Positions 22,208 to 31,049 of a stretch of DNA of 64,000 nucleotides are shown piece by piece; the stretch's first letter is position 1, and the number at the start of each line of letters is the position of its first letter. The notes beneath the pieces were generated by a model. That model made no database searches and was not told where the DNA came from. It saw only the letters and a list, made by a program, of their open reading frames with translations. The position numbers and the translations under genes are program-made. The DNA comes from Diaporthe sp. PMI_573 (lineage: Eukaryota > Ascomycota > Sordariomycetes > Diaporthales > Diaporthaceae), in NCBI GenBank assembly GCA_021399435.1, contig JAJTUP010000047.1, positions 310,001-374,000 of the forward strand. Direction: 5' to 3'.

Positions 22208-25200
22208 ATGGTGTTTGGCATACGCAGGCGCCATGAGGCCGAGATTGTCGAGTTCGAGGTGGCCGAGACCGCCTCGGAGCGGGAGATCCTACGGTCTCTG
22301 GGCGTGGCCTCGCTGACCCAGTTCGAGAAGATGCACCGGCTCGACCCCAACATGCCTATCGACGAGCTAGAGCAGATCGACGCCGCCATCCGGGAGGGTA
22401 ACGCCGAGAAGGGCGTCGAGATCGAGCATCTCATCGTCGAGGACAACTCGCCGTATCCTGAGGTAGGCTATTACCAGCCCCACCCCTGACATCGAGAAGG
22501 TCTCCGAGAACTCATGTGGTTGGTGGATCTCAGGTCCGCTCGACGGTACGGAACTACGACGTTGATCTCCCGGCGAACACGATACGGGCATGGGTCATCG
22601 GAATGGTACTTTGCACGATAGGTTCTGGTGTGAATATGCTGTTCGCTCTGAGAAACCCCAGCGTCGTCGTAACGACCTACGCTATCCAGCTCGTGGCGTA
22701 TCCTATGGGACTGGCCTGGGATCTAATCTTCCCGGATCGGACGTTCAAAGTACTAGGGATCAGCTTTAACCTGCGGCCGGGCAAGTTCAATTTCAAGGAG
22801 CACGTAATTATTACGGTCATGTTCGTCTCGACTGTGCCTGCTCTGAACTGAATCGTCTCTGGGGCTGACAGTGTGACAGGTCGAATGCGGCGTATGGTGG
22901 CGGCTCCCTGTATGCAACTGACGTTATCATTGTCCAGCAAATCTGGTACAAGCAGTACTTCGGCTGGGCGTGGCAGATACTTTTCGGCATCACTACACTC
23001 TGCATGGGTTATGGCCTGGCGGGCCTGTCGAGGAGGTTTCTCGTGTGGCCTGCTTCCATGATTTGGCCCGGCACGCTGGTCGTAAGAGTACTCTTGGTCA
23101 CAGGTCACGTCGTCGCTAACCCATATTCGATCTAGAACTGCGCTCTGTTTTACACGCTCCATGACCACTCAAAGTCCGATCCCGAGTCCGCCTGTGGCTG
23201 GCGGATTGGACGCTACAAGTGGTTCCTGATCGTTTTCTGCAGCGCCTTCGTCTGGTACTGGTTTCCCGGCTGGATCTTCCAGGGGCTGAGCTACTTCTGC
23301 TGGGTGACTTGGATTGCCCCCGAGAACGTCATCGTCAACCAGCTATTCGGCGGCGCCTCGGGCTACGGTCTGCTGCCGATATCCCTCGACTGGACCATCA
23401 TCTCGGGCTACCTCGGGTCCCCGCTCATCCCACCCTTCTATGCCATTGCGAACACCATGGTCGGCCTGGTTGTGTTCTTTATCATAGTATCAATGGGCTT
23501 GCACTACTCCGGGCACTGGTACGCGGCCTACCTGCCCGTGAGCAGCGCCCAGTCCTTCGACAACACCGGCCACATATACAACGTTTCGGCCATCCTCAAC
23601 GAGAACTTCCACTTCGACGCCGAGAAGTACTTCTCGTACTCGCCCCTTTACCTCCCTACCCAGTTCGCTCTGGCCTACGGTCTAGCCTTCGCCACCGTGT
23701 CCGCCATTGTGGTCCACGTGGCACTGTACCACGGCCGCACCATCAAGGCCCAGTTCACGCTCGCCCGGAACCAAGAGGACGACAGCCACATGCGGATGAT
23801 GAAGAAATACCGGGACGCAGAGGACTGGTGGTACGCGGCGCTATTTTTCATCATGGTGGCCCTCGCCTTCGTTGTTGTGTGCGGGTGGCCAACCGACTTC
23901 CCCTGGTGGGCGCTCATCGTCTGCCTCCTCATTCCCATCGTGTTCACCATTCCGATAGGCATCGTCCAGGCGATCACAAATATCCAGCTGGGCCTAAATG
24001 TACTAACTGAGTATATTGTGGGGTATTTACTGGAGGGCCGGCCACTCGCAATGTCAGTGTCACTTTTCTCCTGTCACGGATCCCCGACTTTCATGTTTTG
24101 GAATGTTCTAGAATGCAACACTTTAGGATCCGTAGCAGGACTAACGTCACCATTAGGATGATGTTCAAAAATTATGGTCAGTATCATTCTTCTCCTTGTA
24201 CGGATCCCCGTCTTTCATATTTTGGAATATTCCAGAACACATCACTTTAGGACCCATAACAGGACTAACGTAACATATAGTAAGCAGCTTTTAGATATAC
24301 CCCATCTTTAGCCTATATAGCAAAGACTTTATGGGCTGTAGGTTTTGAAACAGGCTATGGCCACCTTGTGGCTCACTTCTCACCGTATCAGCATGATGCT
24401 ATTTCTTTGGTTCTTTGACAGCTGACTCCGAATGCTATAGGGCTATCTGTGCATGGCACAAGCTCTGTTTTTCGCCTCGGACATGAAGCTGGGCCATTAC
24501 ATGAAGGTCCCGCCGCGAACCATGTTCTTCGCGCAGCTGGCGGCCTCAATCTGGTCGGCCGTGATCCAGATTGCCGTTATGAATTGGGCGCTCGATCACA
24601 TCCCGGACGTGTGCACCGACAACCAGGAGCACCAGTACACGTGCGCCAACGCCAAGGTATTCTATACGGCGTCCATAATCTGGGGCGTCATCGGGCCCAG
24701 GAGGATGTTCAGCGCCGGCGCCCTGTACTCATCCCTGCAGTGGTTCTGGCTGTTGGGGGCCGTCGTGCCGGTCTTCACGTGGCTTATGGCCCGCAAGTAC
24801 CCCATGAGTAAGTGGCGATATCTACATGGGCCACTCCTTCTTGGAGGCTGCGGATACCTCCCACCGGCGACTGTTTATATCTATCTGTACGTATAATCCA
24901 TCTCCTATGTTCACTTGTTTCGATTGGTCTGTACACTGACGTGTTTGCGCAGCTGTTGGGGTATAGTTGGGACCGTGTTTAACTGGTTCATCAAGCGGCG
25001 CTTGAAAGCCTGGTGGTAAGTCTCTCTGGTTCTCTCTCTCGGATTTGACCTTTGGTGCGATCCGGGTGCACATTGGCTAGGTAGACACGTCACGATTGGG
25101 TGCTGCGACATGTCAAAAACATGTAAGTTTCTTACTGACAAGTTACGACAGGCTTCGATATAACTATATCACGTCGGCCGCCCTTGATACCGGGCTGATC

Positions 25201-25539
25201 ATATCAACAATTATCATTTTCTTCAGCCTCTACTTCACCGAAACAACCTCGCCGCGTTGGTTCGGCAATGTAGGGGCCTTGTCAACATTGGACAGTAAGC
25301 AGCTTCTGGATAAAATCTTAACCCCTTCCAGCAGAAACATCTCCCCTCTATGGCATATGCTTCAAAGAATTTGTCATGCTGCTGGCTCTGAAACAGGCAA
25401 TGGCCACACATTGTGGCCATTTTCTCCCCTAATTCCCTTGGTCCTTTGATAGCTGACTCTGCATGCTGCAGTGAGCGAGACAGCCGTGCAGTCTGTATTA
25501 CCACCGGGGCAGACCTTTGGCCCCAGCACGTGGATATAG
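22208..25539 (+). CDS. Oligopeptide transporter, OPT family
   Basis: Nine exons (22208-22462, 22534-22820, 22880-23081, 23136-24052, 24157-24175, 24441-24886, 24953-25015, 25152-25294, 25472-25539) give 799 residues, normal for fungal proton-coupled OPT transporters of the plasma membrane, which import small peptides or glutathione-like substrates. Landmarks: NSPYPEVRS, many hydrophobic helices, GGGSLYATD, SMGLHYSGHWYAAYLP, GRPLAMMMFKNYGY, SDMKLGHYMKVPPR and the C-terminal ALSTLDMSE, FGPSTWI. The gene carries four repeated introns: two of family B (one of them inside a twin intron) and two of family A. Exon 5 is only 19 bp. Correct protein needs stwintron removal between NY and GYLCMAQ. Confidence 0.94.
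24053..24156 (+). repeat. Introner-like element B1 (intron 4 of OPT gene)
   Basis: A 104 bp intron starting GTCAGTGTCACTTTTCTCCT and ending GACTAACGTCACCATTAG, with branch site CTAAC. By hand alignment it matches B2 at about 80% over the full 104 bases with no gap. Its removal joins PLA-M-MMFKNY in frame. Confidence 0.9.
24157..24175 (+). other. 19 bp microexon of the OPT gene
   Basis: Bases GATGATGTTCAAAAATTAT, lying between introner B1 and the stwintron. It finishes one Met codon and adds MMFKNY, part of the conserved OPT segment that continues GYLCMAQ in the next exon. Confidence 0.85.
24176..24440 (+). other. [D1,2] stwintron: B-family intron inside the donor of an A-family intron
   Basis: The internal intron B2 (24177-24280, 104 bp, GTCAGT..ATATAG) sits between the first G (24176) and second base T (24281) of an external family A donor. 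After B2 is removed, G joins TAAGCAGC and makes a full GTAAGC donor, and the 161-base external intron (A3) ends at AG 24439-24440. The result is AAT TAT | GGC TAT CTG, reading NYGYLCMAQ as in OPT proteins. Removing 24177-24440 as a single intron would leave an extra G and shift the frame. Stwintrons of this donor-split class are known in Pezizomycotina; here both partners come from repeated intron families. Confidence 0.9.
24281..24440 (+). repeat. Introner-like element A3 (external intron body)
   Basis: Together with G24176 this is a 161-base family A copy. It begins (G)TAAGCAGCTTTTAGATA, shares TACCCCATCTTTAGCCTATA with A1, has the hairpin GCCAC-ctt-GTGGC, and ends GCTGACTCCGAATGCTATAG. It belongs to subfamily A-I. 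Confidence 0.9.
25295..25471 (+). repeat. Introner-like element A4 (last intron of OPT gene)
   Basis: A 177 bp intron beginning GTAAGCAGCTTCTGGATA and ending GCTGACTCTGCATGCTGCAG. It shares AATCTTAACCCCTTC with A2 (subfamily A-II). An 8 bp perfect stem ATGGCCAC / GTGGCCAT lies at 25400-25420. Removal joins STLD-M-SETAVQ, the conserved OPT tail. Confidence 0.92.
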
Positions 25540-28500
25540 GTGAGGAGGTGTCAATTGGAGGTATTCCTATGCAGCAAAATTAATATGATCCCAAGATTGC
25601 AACCAGTGACGAATATTTCGCTCTGAGGCTCCCGCGGTCACTGTAGAGCGGGAAACCCAAAAGTCAAAATCAATTCCCCGAAGGCCATCAAATGTTGCAT
25701 GACGGTGCTGTCCACCGGATCCATGATGATGAATGCGCATTGTTGAGGCATAATGTGGAGGAAGTGTAACGTGTGGTTGACGAGGAGGGAGCTTGTGTGG
25801 TCTGTGCACGCAGGGTCAAACCAGCCTCCGTTCTTTTTCAACATCACATGCACCACCCAAGCCAATCAATCAGCCATTTTTATCTATGATCGAAGCAGCC
25901 CACGAACCAACAGAAGAGTAACAATTACAAGCTGGGCCCTGTGTGTGTGTGTGTTATGAAGCGCCCTGGATCACGCGACTGGCTCCTCTCCTCGCTTGAC
26001 GTCGTTGGGACTCGGGGATTGATCGCACAACACAATCCTCAACGTCCTAGAAGAGCGAGACAGAGGCCCAGGATCCTGGGGAGGTGACGCGCTGGCGTAT
26101 TGCCTGCGTCTGCCTGTCAGCTATACTCACTTACACAGTAGCTCGGCTTCGTATCCGTCTCTTCTCCCCCTCGCTCTTCTCTATCTCTGCTACTTTGTCT
26201 GAAATTCAACCAACGGGGCCAAGGCTGCTCCTTTCTGTGCCGTTCCATCAGAGCAAATCCTGGGAGGGTGGGATATCTTGCCTTGTTGCAAGGGATACTG
26301 CTCGGACTGTAAGTTGTGCTTTTAGTCGATTGAAATAGCACATCAACGTAGACTAACTACTCTGCGACAATTTATTCATCTGTCGTGGACTACCTGTTAA
26401 CCTGTCTGTTGGCTAAACTTCTTCGGTCCGGTTTGGTCTTGGGAAGCGTCCATACGGCAATGCCGTCGCCCTCGCCATCGCCGGCACCTCCACCGCCAGT
26501 TTCCGGGAACAGGTCGAAGGTGAGCTGGCCGACCTCGAGCAGGCCCTTTTAGAGCGTCTAAGGACAGCCAAGGCTGTTTTAGAATTCGGATAGAAATGAC
26601 CTTCAAGTTCTGTTGATCTGTTGATCTGTTGGTGGTAATGTTGCTCAAGAAAGTTTGCAAACGCTGCTCAAAGGCCACGCAATCTTCCAACAACAGCGAG
26701 GCAATAACGAGAGATTAATTGCTTCTCGCCTGTGCCCTGGATTGTATTCTAGGTCATTGGCTCAGGTCCAGATCCTGCCACATCTTCTGCCTGGTCTGGT
26801 ACCTTAGGAATATTATCCATAATGCCCTTTGAGCCCAGGTGTCCAGGATCGGCTCCCCGCCCGCCCTCACGAGCATAACTGCACAGCAAGGTCAGCACTG
26901 ATGCAGACAGGCCCGGACATCATCTTACATACCTCTTCGCCCATAATCTCGCAACATCTCTACCGCACCGTCCTTGAAACCTTTGCGGTGGACCGTCAGG
27001 AAGTGGATCAGCGCGTTGTCTTTGTGAATCTCCTGGCGGCGGTATAGGAAGCATTATCCGTGGGCAATCATACTAGATGCAGAAGGCAGCTCCCAAACTA
27101 GCGTCTTCCAGGACGAGATCGACGGGTTTGGCCGTTAGGGGTCCGTCCTAGCTTAGCTGTGCTCGGCCCTCCTCCCGTCCTGGTAGGTCCGGCCCTGGCA
27201 TATCCGATCCGCTAAGCAACTCGTGCTCCCTGGCCTGCTGTAGGGCGATATCAGGGCTTGGTTGGCGCCCCTGCCACGCGGCCGTCAACCTGCTGCAAAA
27301 ACATCAAATACAAGCTGAAGAGAAATGTACACGCTGGGTCCCTGCATTACATAAAACTCTAAGGCGGTGATCCGGGAGCGCTGAAGTGCCTGATGCATGA
27401 CATTGTGGGTCGTAAGTAGGTATCCTGCCGGAGGGCCTGAGGTCCTTGTCATCAAAGATACACGGAGCATCCCACACAATCCCGCCGCCCCGCAAGGGGA
27501 ATCAAAGGAAAAGGCTTCGCCAAGGGCACACCCCTGTTCCCCGCCTGTCTGACAGCGGAAGCTAACGCAGGACTAGGTACTTGGGTCAGGGCTTTCGGTT
27601 CGTCAAACCTCGAAGCTGAGCTGCTGCCACGTGAAAGCAAGTCGCGACGCCCCATGTGTCCAGGGTGCCACTGCGTGTCGACCTGGATGATCCCGAGAGG
27701 AACAGTAGCGCCGTTGCCAGCCCGTTTGAGTTCACCAGACAGGCAGAGCCGCTTTGCAGTCGGATAATGGCGTCCCGCTAAAGACCCTATTCATGTTTGC
27801 AGCAGGCATTCAACGGCTGGAAGTTTTAAGATGGCTACCAGGAGGCACGATATTAAGCCATGCGATAATCCGTGGCCATGTGACGCGCGGCATAATGGAC
27901 AGAGCAGTAGAGGATCACTTCCGTCTCCTACGGCAGGCGGCGGCAGAGGAGGCCCGAGAGGAGGGAATCCTCATCGTCAAACACATCCTGAGTTGTCCCG
28001 ACTACCTGTGTGAATGGGAAGATGAGACGGAGGGAGACAGATATCAGATGGGTAAAGGGTTCAGAAAAGAAGAATGCTCAGGCGAAGAGCAGGGGACAGG
28101 AGGACGGGCGAGCATGCCTGGCCGCGCGGTGCACTCATTATAGAATGTCTCTGTCCGTTTGCCCACCTCCTGCTGGCTGCGCAGTCCTCGGTCGGAGGCA
28201 TCTCAACCTTGCTCTCATGTCTGTAACATGTCGCCTCCTGCAGAGACAACCATCACTAATGAGACCCCTTGTTTGGGTCCCGCAATCCAACTCTGGCCGC
28301 CGGTCCTCCAAGCCCGTGCAGAATTAGTATGCAGTTCACACAATGGTGAACTGTCTGTGTGGCCGCTCAAGTCCCATCCCGACATTGCTCGTCATATACA
28401 GCTTCGGATGCCAGCACTGGCCGTCACTCTCCATCAGCTTCGGTTCAGTGGACATCGACGAGAGAAGCACATCAGACCCCCAAGGGGATGCCGCCCCGGG

Positions 28501-28769
28501 ATCTCCCAGCCCACAGCCCAGTGATCCGGTGCGAACACCACAGTCGGGTGCCAAAATATCGTTAATTGGGACCATTGCTGGAGATGTGATGCCCGCAGGG
28601 TCTAGGAACTTCTCACGAGAAGTCGAGACCAGCGAGGCTCAGGCCCAGAACAGACAGCAGGGACCGTCGCGCTGCCGACGAGGGAACAACAAGAGCCTGA
28701 GGGGTATATCCAAAAAAAAAAAAAAAACAGTCTCAGACAGAGAAGCCGACTCACGGTAGAGGTTCTCAA
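25540..28769. other. Gene-poor accessory stretch with relics
   Basis: No intact gene is supported. Short protein-like fragments exist: around 26460 (+) a frame reads GLGKRPYGNAVALAIAG, and around 26930-27050 (-) a frame reads HKDNALIHFLTVHRKGFKDG then VEMLRDYG, faintly ankyrin-like. An open frame at 27754-28143 (+, 129 codons) and another at 28343-28759 (+) have no recognised domain. A16 occurs at 28712-28727. The stretch looks like decayed genes rather than simple spacer. Confidence 0.4.
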
Positions 28770-29625
28770 TGCTACTACTGTGGCAAGGGTTTCCCTCTAT
28801 ATGGGAATCAGGAACCGCTGTTGTCACTGCACTATTGAATTCTGTGATACCTGCTCCCTTAATGCGGCACTTATCCATCCTGGCCACAAGTTTATACCAG
28901 GCAACAGTATGTCCACAGACATGCCTCAAGTTGCAAGATCCCATTTGTCCAGGGACACCAGCCCGTCATTTGGCCAACAAGGAGACGATGGTAGTGAGGA
29001 GGTTGGATTCGGTCAAGATAAGTGGCGATGCGGCAGCGGCAGCGGCAGCGGCAGCGGCAGAGGCAGACGCGGAGATAAACGCGGAGACAGAGGCAGAGGA
29101 TGTGGACTCTACGCAGCTGCCTGGGTCATACCAGTATGCTTGCTATCGTTGTCACAAAAGGACTGGACCGACTACGGTATGATTGTCAGGATTGTTTCGA
29201 CATTGTCAGCTCCTGCCCGACCTGCCGCGCCTCCCATGATCCTGGACATGTGTTTTCTTCCCATCAGACAGCCAGCGCGACGGCGAGAAACGAGTCCTGT
29301 TGACCACGGTGATCCCGACGGTGAGAGCGGGGACGAGGGAGGTGATAACGCTGACAGGACTGCTCGGCATAGCCTCACCGAGGAATTTGATGGCGAGGAT
29401 GAATCAGATACCAATGATCTTGGTGGGCTAGGCGATGATGAAAGTGTTGCTGGTGCCCCAGACAGCGCACAAAGAGATGATAGGGCTATAGCTGGTAGCA
29501 GTGCCGGCGCCGAGCAGACTGCGATGGACCTGCTTGAATTCGACCTCGGCGACATCGGTGAGGATGGCGACGAGGAGCAGAGTCTCGTGTCGACAAACCT
29601 AGCCAGCCCGTTCATCACAAGAGCC
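28770..29625 (+). pseudogene. Tandem ZZ-type zinc-finger gene, frameshifted
   Basis: Two ZZ-type fingers can be pieced together only by changing frame. Finger 1 starts QCYYCGKGFPLYG in one frame and continues RNRCCHCTIEFCDTC and HPGHKF in the next. Finger 2 starts YACYRCHKRTG and continues LRYDCQDCFDIVSSC and HDPGHVF one frame later. Between them lies a GGCAGC repeat coding polyalanine plus an acidic run. The tail (28780 frame, to 29775) is strongly acidic. No GT-AG pair explains the shifts, so the gene is likely dead. ZZ fingers are protein-binding modules that often sit on large fungal signalling proteins; the parent cannot be named. Confidence 0.6.
29031..29066. repeat. GGCAGC hexanucleotide repeat
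   Basis: About five near-perfect units of CGGCAG. In the presumed coding frame of the ZZ pseudogene they give polyalanine. Confidence 0.75.
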
Positions 29626-29775
29626 ACGAATGGCGTGCGTGTACCATGGCTACCCGAACAGGAAACGACAGCTACAGGTTATGAGGGCACGGGGCTGGCC
29701 CCATGCGCGCGTTGCAAAGAGATTGGCGCGCAGCAAGAGCGCTGTTGCTCAGCAGTGGAGGAAGCAACAACTTGA

Positions 29776-30089
29776 AGGCAGATGGCGAGAGCCAATGCAA
29801 TGCCAGATGTCGAAACATGGACATCTCCAACATGTAGGGCACAGAGCAATTCAATACTGAAAGAGTCCAGAAAAAGAGCAATCTGCTTCTAGATCTCAAT
29901 GTTGAGTAGATGGAAGACATTGTATTTCCCGAACCGCATCCCAGGATCACACAATTACCCGACTGTTTTCCACAAAACACATTATAAGCTACCAGAACCA
30001 CGTCAAACACGCCGAAGAACGCCACGCTCTTTGCACAAGATATACAAACTAAGCAATGTTAGATGTTGTCACCCGTCCCATCCTCGTTC
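29776..30089. other. Intergenic, nothing recognised
   Basis: No supported gene between the ZZ-finger pseudogene and the 3' end of the next minus-strand gene. Confidence 0.4.
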
Positions 30090-31049
30090 TCACTCAGACC
30101 CCCGACCGCGTGACTGGACACGGCTGGACCTCCTAGGCCGGCTCTGTGATCTTGTCACTGGTCGTGATGTCACGGGCAGCACCGACTCTGTCCTCCGTCT
30201 CTTCGAAGGCACAATGATCTCCTCCGTTATGGCACCATCCAGGTCCCTAAGAAAAAACTTCCTCCTCTGCTCTGGTGGTTGTGGTGTTGGTGACCGGGAG
30301 AGGCTCTTATCCTCTTTACGTTGACGTGCCTCGCCCAGGGCAACGTAGCTTGCAAGATCGGCAAAGTCTAGGCGGAGCTCAGTGTCTGCGCCTGCGGAAA
30401 CGTCATGCTGGCTGCGTTCCTCGAGAGGTAGAAACGACACAAAGGGAATGGTGAGAGTCCCGGGTAGAGCCTGGCCCTTATCATCGCGGAACTTGGCATG
30501 TACGGAATGGCGGATAGAGACCTCGTTGTCCCCAGAAGGTTCTGTTGTCCAGAGGAATACAGATGCAGCGTGGGAGTGATCTGGTAGCATCCGCTTCTCT
30601 TCTTCTGCCCACTGGATCTTGATACCGAGTATCGTACAGATCTTCCCGGGAAACTTTCTGAAGTATGTCTTGACCGTGCTTCTACATGTTAGTCACCAGC
30701 TATGGGGCCTTGAGTAATGTACTCTGGAGCGTGAAAGATGGGGACGTGTAGAAGGTGAAGAGTGATGTTTACTTGAGCAGATCATTTTCTTCCTGGGTAC
30801 ATGCAACCTCAACAATAAAGGGCGGATAGCGATATTCATCTAAGCCAAAATATGTCTGTCCATCTGGGACCTTCCAAAACTCAGGTGCCTGTGACCGCCT
30901 CGTCTTCTTCTTTACATGGCGGGTTCGGATTGCTGGGGCGAGGGAAGCGATGGAGAGGGCAGAGCAGCTGCGCCCCGAGTCGACTTCCTCGAGCGGCCTC
31001 GAGGACTCCCTGCGCTGCTGCTGAAGCTTGTATCAGGCGTCGAAGACAT
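30090..31049 (-). CDS. Unknown fungal protein with nuclease-like core; 5' end uncertain
   Basis: Exon 2 (30681 down to 30090) and exon 1 (ending at 30773) are joined across the 91 bp intron 30682-30772, giving PDGQTYFGLDEYRYPPFIVEVA, then TQEENDLLKSTVKTYFRKFP and GKICTILGIKIQW. The PPFIVEVA..Q segment followed by a helix and an I-x-I strand resembles the core of Uma2-like and other PD-(D/E)XK folds, which is inference. The C-terminal third is basic and Ser/Arg-rich (PSKRRR, TRSQSRPRRSS). An attractive start, MSSTPDTSFSSSAGSPRGRS at 31049, is in another frame and meets a TAA at about 30914 directly before KKKTRRSQAPEFW. So the 5' part has a frameshift, or there is an exon I cannot see. The intron is introner family B. 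Confidence 0.6.
30682..30772 (-). repeat. Introner-like element B3
   Basis: A 91 bp intron on the minus strand: GTAAACATCACTCTTCACCT at its start, CCCCATCTTTCACGCTCCAGA in the middle, and GGTGACTAACATGTAG at its end. The first 40 bases match B2 at 30 of 40 positions. The rest aligns after a deletion of about 12 bases. Removal joins DLL-K-STVKTYF in frame. Confidence 0.75.

Noticed and set aside
23219..24010. A 263-codon plus-strand frame inside the transporter
   Set aside because: It is out of frame with the OPT protein, highly Arg/Leu/Pro-rich, and a shadow of exon 4.
24177..24440. One single long intron in the transporter instead of a stwintron
   Set aside because: GT at 24177 to AG at 24440 leaves an extra G, shifts the frame and destroys the conserved GYLCMAQ segment; it also fails to explain why two complete repeat introns are found end to end.
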